Shown one piece after another: positions 6,097 through 11,978 of a stretch of DNA of 11,978 nucleotides. The translations under genes and the position numbers were made by a program. A model generated the notes under the pieces. That model had not been told where the DNA came from. It was given only the letters and a program-made list of their open reading frames with translations, and searched no databases. How positions within the stretch are numbered: position 1 is the stretch's first letter; each line of letters opens with the position of its first letter. Source of the DNA: an uncultured Methanomethylovorans sp. (GTDB lineage Archaea; Halobacteriota; Methanosarcinia; Methanosarcinales; Methanosarcinaceae); NCBI GenBank assembly GCA_937968035.1, contig CALBTS010000405.1:1-11978 (forward strand). The letters are read 5' to 3'.

Positions 6097-6219
6097 TTAA
6101 TCATTTTTCACGATATTGTTCTTCTGTTCACTCAGATCTTCTTCCTTTTTCTTTAATTCCAGCATCACATGATTACATCTGCCACTTTTGCTTCCACAAA
6201 CTTTACAAAATCTTGCCAT
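6097..6219 (-). CDS. 40-residue zinc-ribbon-like small protein
   Basis: The protein begins MARFCKVCGSKSGRCNHV: Cys5-x2-Cys8 and Cys15-x-His17 make a compact likely zinc site. A highly charged helical tail follows (LELKKKEEDLSEQK...) and the frame ends with TAA. The start is well supported by GGTGAA (6223-6228), three bases before ATG 6219. A TATA-like TTATATTAAT at 6257-6266 would give a leader of about 17 bases. It is divergent from the membrane-protein gene at 6374. Proteins of this size and shape may bind nucleic acid or a protein partner; no specific family is recognised. Confidence 0.7.
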   Translation of the reverse strand: MARFCKVCGSKSGRCNHVMLELKKKEEDLSEQKNNIVKND

Positions 6220-6373
6220 GTTTTCACCCAATTATAGTATTCATCAACAATTAAATATTAATATAATTATAGACTAATACTATATTGCCTTATTTACCCA
6301 TATTTCAGAATATGAAGGAGATAAGATAAATAATTACTGAATAACTAAAAATCATCTGTCAAAGAAAGAGAAT

Positions 6374-6907
6374 ATGATCAGACGGAGCATGGGCATGTCA
6401 GCTATACAATCAGAAAACGGTCTTATTTTTCAGGAAAAGCAGTATTTTGACAAATGGATGCAGTTCTTTGCTCTTGCAGGGTTAATGATGATGATAAATG
6501 TGGGAACTCTTTTATCTATATTTTATATAGTTCCTGAAGCTCCTTCAGTCCTTCTCATTTTAGCAGGTATTCCTGTACTTGTTTTTGCAATTATAGGTTT
6601 TCTCTTCTCTAAAATGGAAATGACAACTGAAGTACGGCACGACGGATTGCATATCAGGTACCGTCCAACACAACGGATCTTCAGGCACTTTCCCTTTGAC
6701 TTAATTGAATTTTCTCAAATATCAAAAGGAGGACTGCTTGACGGAATTAATAACTGGAGGATCCGTCGTTACCCAAATAAGACCATATATCAATGTGGCA
6801 GTCATGAAAAGGTGCTGATAAAACTCACTAATGGGAAAAGCCTTCTTATTGATTCAAAGCGCCCTGATGAGTTGATAGCTGCTATTAGTTCCATGAAAAA
6901 AATGTAG
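6374..6907 (+). CDS. two-helix membrane protein with a small beta-rich cytoplasmic domain
   Basis: The 177-residue protein has two hydrophobic helices, about 31-52 and 58-78, joined by a short turn (VPEAPS). The C-terminal hundred residues then alternate short strands: TTEVRHDGLHIRYRP, then KTIYQCGSHEKVLIKLTNGKSLLIDS, then a final helix PDELIAAISSM. A helical hairpin plus a domain of this pattern resembles bacterial PH-like membrane proteins, but no exact family or function can be given. Two starts compete: ATG 6374 (weak purine-rich leader) and ATG 6395, which follows GGAG at seven bases and may be the true one, removing seven residues. It is a single gene with a terminator at its stop. Confidence 0.75.
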   Translation: MIRRSMGMSAIQSENGLIFQEKQYFDKWMQFFALAGLMMMINVGTLLSIFYIVPEAPSVLLILAGIPVLVFAIIGFLFSKMEMTTEVRHDGLHIRYRPTQRIFRHFPFDLIEFSQISKGGLLDGINNWRIRRYPNKTIYQCGSHEKVLIKLTNGKSLLIDSKRPDELIAAISSMKKM

Positions 6908-6919
6908 GGACAAGTCCCT
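6906..6919 (+). terminator. hairpin over the stop codon of the membrane-protein gene
   Basis: AGGGAC, AA, GTCCCT is a perfect palindrome that begins inside the TAG stop and is followed by TTACTTC. It is compact enough to act as a terminator or mRNA 3' end structure. Confidence 0.4.
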
Positions 6920-6936
6920 TTACTTCTATATACGAA

Positions 6937-6964
6937 GTTTCAGCCTTGATGTTTCAGCCTTGAT
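6937..6964. repeat. perfect tandem duplication of a 14-base unit
   Basis: GTTTCAGCCTTGAT occurs twice in a row with no mismatch, in the spacer between the membrane-protein gene and the 36-residue gene. Two copies without divergence suggest recent slippage rather than a functional array. Confidence 0.8.
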
Positions 6965-6999
6965 TTTTACCTTTGAATAGTCGGTTAAGTCAATCCGGT

Positions 7000-7110
7000 T
7001 CAAAGATCAGCGTATACCATACCTGAAACAAATATCATTGCAATGACCATAAGCAGAGAAACTGCCAATATAGCAGCTATTCTTTTTATTCGATTTTTAC
7101 CGACTATCAT
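7000..7110 (-). CDS. 36-residue single-helix membrane peptide
   Basis: The peptide starts MIVGKNRIKRIAAILAVSLL, continues through MVIAMIFVSG and ends MVYADL then TGA. A basic head followed by about 22 hydrophobic residues predicts one membrane helix with the N terminus inside, or an uncleaved signal sequence with almost no mature part. GTGGTAGGT precedes ATG 7110, and a TATA-like AAATATATTC at 7141-7150 gives a leader of about 10 bases, so the expression signals agree. No family is recognised. It could be an accessory subunit of a membrane complex or the remnant of an exported protein. Confidence 0.55.
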   Translation of the reverse strand: MIVGKNRIKRIAAILAVSLLMVIAMIFVSGMVYADL

Positions 7111-7220
7111 ACCTACCACAGTGTAAGTAAATCATTCAACGAATATATTTCTTTCTAAATCTTTCTGTTGTTTTTATGTCGCTTTTTGTTAATTATAGTA
7201 ACCAAAGATCATGTTATTAA

Positions 7221-7835
7221 TCAAATCTGTTTTAATTGAGTGTCTGTAACATGTTTCTCTTTATAGGGGAATTGCTTTTCGAAATACTCCAACTCGTCAT
7301 TATCGATCTTAAAGACTTCATCCTCAAAAAATTTACCTGAAATGCCCCGCAAGCTGTCCTCGTAGAGCTCTAATACCATAAACGCATCAAGATTATCACC
7401 CCAGGATGTCTGTATATTATATTCTTTAGCGTCCACAAAACCAAAACGATGATAGTAGTCTGGGTTTCCAAAAATAACTATACCCTTATATCCCAACTGC
7501 CTCGCCTTTTCGATAGAATGTTCCATCAATAAAGAACCAATCCCTTGATCTTGATATGATGGCAATACTGCAATTGGACCCATACATAAAACTTCGAATT
7601 CTTTATTTTCATCATTTACTACCTTAGCTCTTGAATAGATAATGTTGCCTACAATTACATCGTTATCACATGCAATAAGATCCAGTTCCTTTACAAACGC
7701 AGATACTTTTCTTATTTTGTGCAATACAAGGTGTTCATCACATCCTGGTTTGTATAGATCCCAGAATGCTTCTCTTGTCAGGTATTCTACATCATTGAAG
7801 TCCTTCTCTACCTCTTGCCTGATAGAAATATGCAT
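7221..7835 (-). CDS. GNAT-family N-acetyltransferase (YhbS-like)
   Basis: The 204-residue protein is a GCN5-related acetyltransferase that would move acetyl from acetyl-CoA to a small molecule or protein. The acetyl-CoA-binding motif A is clear: MGPIAVLPSYQDQGIGSLL, with Gln95-x-x-Gly-x-Gly100, then a helix ending GYKGIVIFG. The segment NPDYYHRFGF (124-133) and the late VLELYEDSL match the YhbS/COG3153 group, whose substrates are largely unknown. ATG at 7835 is chosen over the GTG at 7850. It follows GGAG at nine bases, and a TATA box at 7879-7887 predicts transcription from about 7857, leaving almost no leader for the GTG. It is divergent from the gene at 8033. Confidence 0.85.
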   Translation of the reverse strand: MHISIRQEVEKDFNDVEYLTREAFWDLYKPGCDEHLVLHKIRKVSAFVKELDLIACDNDVIVGNIIYSRAKVVNDENKEFEVLCMGPIAVLPSYQDQGIGSLLMEHSIEKARQLGYKGIVIFGNPDYYHRFGFVDAKEYNIQTSWGDNLDAFMVLELYEDSLRGISGKFFEDEVFKIDNDELEYFEKQFPYKEKHVTDTQLKQI

Positions 7836-7878
7836 TATTGTTCTCTCCACTTTCTCCGAAGTGATAAGAAATCTGACT

Positions 7879-7887
7879 TATATAAAA
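7879..7887 (-). promoter_or_regulatory. TATA box of the acetyltransferase gene
   Basis: TTTTATATA on the minus strand lies about 45 bases before ATG 7835, predicting a start near 7857 and a leader of about 20 bases. Confidence 0.6.
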
Positions 7888-7988
7888 GATCCGTATCTAC
7901 ATCCTCACAGATGGGAAATTTTATCATTGAACTATGCTGACCCTTCATTTTTCATTGGCGCTGCTTTCATTGAACTCCCAAAAGAAGC

Positions 7989-7998
7989 CTTTTTATAC
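7989..7998 (+). promoter_or_regulatory. TATA box of the gene at 8033
   Basis: TTTTTATACT lies about 40 bases before ATG 8033 and predicts a short leader of about 15 bases that contains the GAGGT ribosome site at 8022-8026. Confidence 0.5.
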
Positions 7999-8032
7999 TC
8001 CACAATTTCTATTAATTGATAGAGGTATTAGT

Positions 8033-8500
8033 ATGGACGAAGAATGTTGTCCAAAATTTGAACCCGGACCCTGGGACAGAAAGATCTTTGAATGGAAAGA
8101 CAAGAGATTTGTTAAGGATAAGGTCCTCACACTTTTCTATATGCCCGTTAACTTTGGCCGGGTGATGAAAAGACTTGACGGAAAAGTACGAAATGCAGGT
8201 GCGAATATTCCTGAATGGCTTTGTCTTTCTGATCACACTTCAAAATGGAACATGGACCTTTATCTGGCAGTTGACAGGGAGGTACCGGGAGCTAAGAACA
8301 TCACTCTTAGTGGCAGATTCCTGAGCAAGGTATATGAAGGACCATTCAAGGATACGGCAAAATGGGGCGATGACTTCAATGCATATGCACAAAAACAGGG
8401 ACTTGAGATCAGGAAATGGTTCATGTGGTACACAACATGTCCCAAATGTGCAAAGAAATACGGAAAAAACTATGTTGTGATCCTGGCAGAGGTTAAGTGA
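8033..8500 (+). CDS. conserved 155-residue protein, possible GyrI-like hydrolase
   Basis: The protein starts MDEECCPKFEPGPWDRKIFE and is rich in Trp, Tyr and Phe. Marked segments are IPEWLCLSDHTSKWNMDLYL (59-78), SKVYEGPFKDTAKWGDDF (98-115) and a C-terminal YTTCPKCAKKYGKNYVVIL (133-151) with a Cys-Pro-Lys-Cys pair. I recognise this as a family seen in methanogens and other prokaryotes and often labelled simply hydrolase. The EGPF segment and overall alpha/beta pattern recall GyrI-like small-molecule-binding domains, some of which hydrolyse cyclopropanoid toxins; this link is tentative. ATG 8033 has GAGGT seven bases ahead and its own TATA box. The frame upstream of it lies in the promoter. 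Confidence 0.8.
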   Translation: MDEECCPKFEPGPWDRKIFEWKDKRFVKDKVLTLFYMPVNFGRVMKRLDGKVRNAGANIPEWLCLSDHTSKWNMDLYLAVDREVPGAKNITLSGRFLSKVYEGPFKDTAKWGDDFNAYAQKQGLEIRKWFMWYTTCPKCAKKYGKNYVVILAEVK

Positions 8501-8534
8501 ATTGCAGTGAGGCATAAGTAGAAAACTTGAGCAA

Positions 8535-9227
8535 TCACACTGACCTCAGAAGACGGAAGCCAAGCGAGTAGTGGCCATAGTTCGGGTGGAAGGTCATGCG
8601 GTAGGCTGATCGACATTTCCTGGGGTAGCTGACCCAGCCACCGCCACGCAGGACAGGACTAAAAACAACAACATCTTCCCAGGTACTAGCATAAGCCAGA
8701 TTCTCATCATAATTTCCATTTGATCTGTTCTGACACCATTCCCACACATTACCATGCATATCATATAAGCCCCAGGGATTTGGTTTCTTCTGCCCTACCG
8801 GATGTGTTTCATGCTCTGAGTTAGCACAATACCATGCATATTCCCCCAATTTTGAATCGGTGTCTCCAAAAGAATATCTCGTGGTCGTGCCTGCTCTGCA
8901 GGCATATTCCCACTCCTCTTCAGTGGGCAGGCGGTACTTGTCAGTACCTTCCTTTACGTTCAACTTCGCGATAAACTCCTGCACATCGTTCCAGGAAACA
9001 CATTCAACAGGTCTGTCATCTCCTTCAAAACATGAAGGATCGTTGCCCATTACAGATCTCCACTCTTTCTGGGTGACTAGATATTTTCCAAGGTAGAAAG
9101 GTTCTGGGATGATCACTCTATTAGCCGGTTTTTCAAATATATGCCTATTTGGATCCATTCTGAGCTCGCCGGCAGGGATAAGCACGAATTCCATACCAAT
9201 GGGATTTTTCATAGATGTAGCATACAT
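8535..9227 (-). CDS. SUMF1/formylglycine-generating-enzyme-fold protein
   Basis: The 230-residue protein has the FGE-sulfatase (PF03781) signatures in order: MEFVLIPAGEL, VTQKEW, RPVECVSWNDVQEF, RLPTEEEWEYACRAG (99-113), GLYDMHGNVWEWC (153-165), LRGGGW (193-198) and CRSAYR...GFR at the end. True FGE oxidises a sulfatase cysteine to formylglycine using two cysteines; here the first of that pair is Ser200 and only Cys205 remains. Genuine FGE activity is therefore unlikely, and a binding or other iron-dependent role of this fold is possible. No sulfatase gene is nearby. ATG 9227 lies 49 bases after the acyl-CoA synthetase gene on the same strand, so the two may share a transcript; AGGAG is 14 bases upstream, rather far. 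Confidence 0.85.
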   Translation of the reverse strand: MYATSMKNPIGMEFVLIPAGELRMDPNRHIFEKPANRVIIPEPFYLGKYLVTQKEWRSVMGNDPSCFEGDDRPVECVSWNDVQEFIAKLNVKEGTDKYRLPTEEEWEYACRAGTTTRYSFGDTDSKLGEYAWYCANSEHETHPVGQKKPNPWGLYDMHGNVWEWCQNRSNGNYDENLAYASTWEDVVVFSPVLRGGGWVSYPRKCRSAYRMTFHPNYGHYSLGFRLLRSV

Positions 9228-9276
9228 TTTCTTCTCAGCTTCTCCTTGCTATTTTTCTACATGCTCATCTATTGTA

Positions 9277-11133
9277 TCATTCGCTCTGAAGCTTTTTTAA
9301 TTCCATTTCCCTAAGTTTTTTCCGCATGATCTTGCCTCCAATGGTTTTTGGCAGTTCATTCATGAATTCGATGGAACGGGGATATTTGTAGGGTGCAGTT
9401 GTGTGCTTTACATGGTTCTGAAGTTCCTGTATCAGTTTCTCCGATGGTTCAAATCCTTCGTTCAGCACTACGAAAGCTTTGACTATCATACCCCTTATAT
9501 TATCAGGAGTACCAATAACAGCAGATTCCTGCACAGCCGGATGCTCTAGAAGAGCACTTTCAACTTCAAACGGACCTATGCGGTATCCTGAACTTTTGAT
9601 GACATCATCATCGCGGCCTACGAACCAGAAATAGCCGTCATCATCCATATAGGCCTTATCGCCAGTGTAATAGAATCCGTTCTGGAATGATCTTTCATTC
9701 TCTTCATCGTTATTAAGGTATTTGACAAGAAGACCCACAGGTCGCGGATCAAGAGAGATAGCGATCCTTCCCTCTTCAAATTTATTGACCGGGTTCCCGT
9801 CTTCATCATGAAGTTCAATATTCCATCCCGGGGATGGTTTTCCCATTGAACCCGGCTTGTTCTCCAGGCAGGCAAACGATGAGATCGCACAACAGGTCTC
9901 TGTCTGGCCGTAGCCTTCATAGATGTTAAGGCCTGTCCCTTCCTTCCACACTTTGATAACTTCAGGATTCAACGGTTCGCCTGCACTGCAGCAATGACGG
10001 AGCTGAGTTAGGTCGAACTTTGTCAGGTCGGCAAGTATAAGCATCCTGTAAATGGTGGGTGGACAACAGAAAGTTGTAACTTCATATTTCTCGATAAGAG
10101 GGAGCAGCTCAGTTGCCTCGAATTTTCCTCTGATGTCATACACGAGGATGCATGAACCAGCGATCCATTGTCCGAATATTTTTCCCCATGCACATTTTGC
10201 CCAGCCGGTATCCGAGAAGGTGAAATGCAGGTCGTTCTCGGTCAGATCCTGCCACAGTTCTGCAGTGACCCTGTGGCCCAATGGATATGCGTTGTTATGA
10301 AGCGCCATCTTGGCCTTACCCGTGGTCCCCGAGGTGAAATAGATCATCATCGGATCAGTGGAATGCGTAAGTGCGGGTATTGATACCGATTTATGTGAAA
10401 CGGGTGCAGGATATAATAACTCGTGCTGGAAACTGACCCAATTATCTCTTTTTCCGTCAATTACCATACATTCTTTTAGGGTGGGACACTCCGTTCGTAT
10501 CTCATCGACCTTAAGCGAGTTTTCCATATCAGTAATCATCATTTTGAATTTGCCTACGTTGATCCTGTACTGTATATCACTTGGCGTCAGAAGTGTCGGA
10601 CACGGGCATACGACAGCACCAAGCTTTATGAGTGCAATTACGAATATCCACCATTCAGGTACGCGATGAAGCAACAGAACGACTTTATCTCCTTTATTGA
10701 TCCCATATTTGATCAGAATATTTGCTGCTTGGTTGGAGAGTTTCATCATGTCTCTGAAGGTGTACTTTTTCTCTTCTCCCTGCTGATTGACCCATATCAT
10801 GGCCAGTTTGTTGCGGTCTTCCTTTGCCCAGGCATCAATGATATCATATCCAAAGTTGAAATACTCGGGAATTTCATTGTTCCATTCCTCTCTTGCCTTA
10901 TCGTAGTCGCACATATTACGAGGGATCTCTTTAATATTTAATATCCGGGCGTTCACTGTAAAAGAATTATCATTTGCCTGCTCCAGTTGAGAGCGTGGAA
11001 TTCGCCAGAGCCTGCCCAGTTTTACTCCATCCATGGTCCCTTCCTGAAGCCATGTATGCACGGTTTTGGTTTCGACCCTAAGCTTTTTAGCCACTTCATG
11101 TGGTGTGAGGTAGTGCGATTTTTCTGCTGTCAT
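9277..11133 (-). CDS. AMP-forming acyl-CoA synthetase with an N-terminal excisionase-type HTH domain
   Basis: Two parts are visible in 618 residues. Residues about 8-53 (YLTPHEVAKKLRVETKTVHT... GVKLGRLWRIPRSQLEQ) match excisionase/MerR-like helix-turn-helix domains. The rest is an acyl-adenylate synthetase of the medium-chain acyl-CoA ligase type, which activates a carboxylic acid with ATP and joins it to CoA. It has the P-loop YFTSGTTGKAK (265-275), EGYGQTE (406-412), TGD (490-492), GRDDDVIKSSGYRIGPFEVE (506-525) and PKTIGGKIMR with catalytic Lys601. All key residues are present. The substrate cannot be read; a methylotrophic relative prefers branched short acids. ATG 11133 is preferred to TTG 11154 though neither has a ribosome site; TATATAA near 11190 could be the promoter. 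The fusion is unusual: it may sense acyl-CoA on DNA, or the HTH may be a protein-binding relic. Confidence 0.9.
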   Translation of the reverse strand: MTAEKSHYLTPHEVAKKLRVETKTVHTWLQEGTMDGVKLGRLWRIPRSQLEQANDNSFTVNARILNIKEIPRNMCDYDKAREEWNNEIPEYFNFGYDIIDAWAKEDRNKLAMIWVNQQGEEKKYTFRDMMKLSNQAANILIKYGINKGDKVVLLLHRVPEWWIFVIALIKLGAVVCPCPTLLTPSDIQYRINVGKFKMMITDMENSLKVDEIRTECPTLKECMVIDGKRDNWVSFQHELLYPAPVSHKSVSIPALTHSTDPMMIYFTSGTTGKAKMALHNNAYPLGHRVTAELWQDLTENDLHFTFSDTGWAKCAWGKIFGQWIAGSCILVYDIRGKFEATELLPLIEKYEVTTFCCPPTIYRMLILADLTKFDLTQLRHCCSAGEPLNPEVIKVWKEGTGLNIYEGYGQTETCCAISSFACLENKPGSMGKPSPGWNIELHDEDGNPVNKFEEGRIAISLDPRPVGLLVKYLNNDEENERSFQNGFYYTGDKAYMDDDGYFWFVGRDDDVIKSSGYRIGPFEVESALLEHPAVQESAVIGTPDNIRGMIVKAFVVLNEGFEPSEKLIQELQNHVKHTTAPYKYPRSIEFMNELPKTIGGKIMRKKLREMELKKLQSE

Positions 11134-11184
11134 TATACATGTCGAAGTGGTCAATGTATTTTAATGCTTTTTTTTAATTTGGTT

Positions 11185-11193
11185 ATATAGCTG
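11185..11193 (-). promoter_or_regulatory. candidate TATA box of the acyl-CoA synthetase gene
   Basis: CTATATAACC on the minus strand lies about 55 bases before ATG 11133. It predicts a start near 11163 and a leader of about 30 bases. The core is nearly palindromic and could also act on the plus strand. Confidence 0.4.
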
Positions 11194-11245
11194 TCAATGT
11201 GAAGAAAAAATGATCATGTGTTCTTATTACACTTTTAAGAGGAAT

Positions 11246-11259
11246 GGGATGTCAATCCC
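11246..11259. other. short hairpin followed by a T run
   Basis: GGGAT, GTCA, ATCCC can pair, and the plus strand continues CCTAAAAAGTTTTTTATT. On the plus strand this resembles a terminator, but no gene feeds into it; it also overlaps the start of a 28-codon hydrophobic frame. Confidence 0.3.
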
Positions 11260-11285
11260 CTAAAAAGTTTTTTATTATAGTAACC

Positions 11286-11297
11286 TTTTTATACTTT
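11286..11297 (+). promoter_or_regulatory. candidate TATA box for the two small hydrophobic frames
   Basis: TTTTTATACTTT predicts a start near 11316, about 25 bases before the GTG at 11341. This is the same spacing as at the better-supported genes in the window. Confidence 0.45.
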
Positions 11298-11340
11298 ATT
11301 TGCCTATGTATCTGCCAAAAAAACGAGTGAAAAAACGTGC

Positions 11341-11412
11341 GTGGAAACAACAACCCATATAGCTCTACTCTGCTATGTTTCGTTTATGACTGTAGCCGTT
11401 CTTTTCACATAA
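11341..11412 (+). CDS. possible 23-residue membrane peptide
   Basis: From GTG the frame reads METTTHIALLCYVSFMTVAV and then three more residues (LFT) to TAA: a short polar head and a single hydrophobic helix. GAGTGA lies ten bases before the GTG and a TATA-like box at 11286 gives a suitable leader. Its TAA is immediately before the ribosome site of the next frame, so the two would be translated in sequence. No family is recognised; tiny subunits of membrane complexes look like this. Confidence 0.4.
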   Translation: METTTHIALLCYVSFMTVAVLFT

Positions 11413-11421
11413 GGTGATTCC

Positions 11422-11490
11422 GTGTCAGAGCTTACAGAATGCTTTTTGGGTCTTGCGCTCACAATTGCGTTTGCATCTATTATCTTCTAA
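11422..11490 (+). CDS. possible 22-residue membrane peptide with a strong ribosome site
   Basis: The frame reads MSELTECFLGLALTIAFASI then IF and TAA. A polar acidic head and one hydrophobic helix predict a membrane micro-protein. The ribosome site AAGGTGATT two bases before the GTG is one of the best in the window and is hard to explain otherwise. It follows the 23-residue frame by nine bases, and an oligo-T run lies 15 to 20 bases after its stop. The frame is closed upstream by a stop, so it is not the end of a longer gene. Confidence 0.45.
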   Translation: MSELTECFLGLALTIAFASIIF

Positions 11491-11689
11491 TTTCAATTAT
11501 TTTTTTCTTGATTCTTTTCTACAGAACTAAATACTCACAGATCTGTCTGTTATCGAAAACAAGCGATGTATGATCATGTTTTGCTTAATTATCACCTGAA
11601 GAGCATTTAGATAAATTCTTATAGGGGAATACCTTTCTTTTTTTAGATATCGTTAATAATATTCTTTTAAACATGCGCAGGGTACACAT
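11491..11689. other. AT-rich spacer without a recognised gene
   Basis: After the oligo-T run this stretch holds no frame with a convincing ribosome site. A TTCTTATAG element near 11615 could serve as a promoter for the frame at 11690. Confidence 0.4.
11500..11508 (+). terminator. oligo-T terminator after the small hydrophobic frames
   Basis: ATTTTTTTC, a run of T residues without a strong hairpin, lies just after the TAA at 11490. Archaeal RNA polymerase commonly stops at such runs. Confidence 0.4.
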
Positions 11690-11818
11690 ATGCTGGAAAT
11701 ACCAGAAAGGCAAAGGATAACAGCTCTAAGCTAGGAACTAAAAGCATCTCTGCTTCCAGAGTATCCAGGGTTTCTCAGAAAAATAAATGAGAACAAATTT
11801 CATGATCTTAAACCTTAA
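11690..11818 (+). CDS. 42-codon frame with one in-frame TAG (pyrrolysine or broken gene)
   Basis: From ATG 11690 the frame reads MLEIPERQRITALS, a TAG at 11732-11734 (codon 15), then ELKASLLPEYPGFLRKI and NENKFHDLKP to a TAA. Both halves have ordinary composition and codon use for this genome (AGG, ATA, GAA). AGGGT sits six bases before the ATG, and the frame is stopped just upstream, so the start is natural. In Methanosarcinaceae TAG can encode pyrrolysine, so a 42-residue protein is possible. Otherwise this is a nonsense-mutated small gene, or chance. No family is recognised and no pyl gene is in view. Confidence 0.3.
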
Positions 11819-11901
11819 TCTTTCGGAATTTAAAATTCAAAGACACAATTTTGAGTCACATATTCACTTCATTAAATAACTTACAGTAATATGACCGTCA
11901 G

Positions 11902-11934
11902 CAATTTATATCATTAAATAGATACTATAAATTG
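11902..11934. repeat. perfect 9-base inverted repeat carrying TATA-like arms
   Basis: CAATTTATA and TATAAATTG face each other across 15 bases. Each arm contains a TTTATA element, one per strand, so it could be a bidirectional promoter core or an operator for a gene right of the window. Flanking TGACC and GGTCA extend the symmetry with a small offset. Confidence 0.5.
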
Positions 11935-11978
11935 GTCACAGGGAAGTCAGCTGGAAAGTGAAGCAAATTCAGGACAGG

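Larger units (their letters stand above)
11244..11330 (+). other. 28-codon hydrophobic frame, possible first of three
   Basis: MGCQSPKKFFIIVTFLYF then ICLCICQKNE and TGA, which would be one membrane helix rich in cysteine. The stop overlaps the purine-rich site before the next small frame. Against it: AGAGGA touches the ATG with no spacing, a TATA-like box lies inside, and T-rich DNA gives hydrophobic codons by chance. Confidence 0.2.

Noticed and set aside
6937..6964. Tandem 14-base repeat as a possible CRISPR or array
   Set aside because: Only two adjoining copies with no spacer; simple duplication is enough.
10358..10669. 103-codon plus-strand frame inside the synthetase
   Set aside because: Antisense shadow of a catalytic-domain gene with all motifs intact.
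11306..11362. 18-codon basic frame MYLPKKRVKKRAWKQQPI
   Set aside because: No ribosome site, and it overlaps the better-supported 23-codon frame.

Overview
The window looks like chromosome of a methylotrophic methanogen of the Methanosarcinaceae. Three things point there: genes for formylmethanofuran dehydrogenase (first step of CO2 reduction to methane, last step of methyl oxidation), archaeal TATA/BRE promoters with GGAGGTGA-type Shine-Dalgarno (SD) sites, and AT-rich spacers. The genus cannot be fixed from sequence alone; Methanolobus, Methanococcoides and Methanosarcina are all possible. No rRNA, tRNA, CRISPR array or complete mobile element was seen.

Layout. 149-3048 (minus) is a tight operon: a ferredoxin-thioredoxin-reductase-like disulfide reductase, an Fe-S protein (FwdG-like), FwdB, FwdD and a CoA-binding-fold protein, probably continuing past the left edge. 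3288-6219 holds an unknown 282-residue protein, a NucS/DUF91-like nuclease-fold protein and several very small genes. The best of these are two tandem 24-residue basic proteins (4513-4719) that differ mostly by silent changes, and a 40-residue zinc-ribbon-like protein (6097-6219). 6374-8500 carries a two-helix membrane protein, a 36-residue single-helix membrane peptide, a GNAT acetyltransferase and a conserved 155-residue possible hydrolase. 8535-11133 (minus) carries an AMP-forming acyl-CoA synthetase with an excisionase-type helix-turn-helix fused to its N terminus, followed by a SUMF1/FGE-fold protein that lacks one of the two catalytic cysteines. 11134-11978 has no large gene. It holds tiny hydrophobic reading frames with good ribosome sites, a 42-codon frame interrupted by one in-frame TAG (a possible pyrrolysine codon in this group), and a large inverted repeat over TATA-like sequences.

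How the parts relate. The fwd operon is the only clear metabolic unit; its enzyme is ferredoxin-linked, so a ferredoxin-type disulfide reductase in the same transcript suggests a redox link. The rest are single genes or pairs with their own promoters. The most novel material is the set of small genes, above all the tandem 24-residue pair, and the DNA-binding-domain/acyl-CoA-synthetase fusion.
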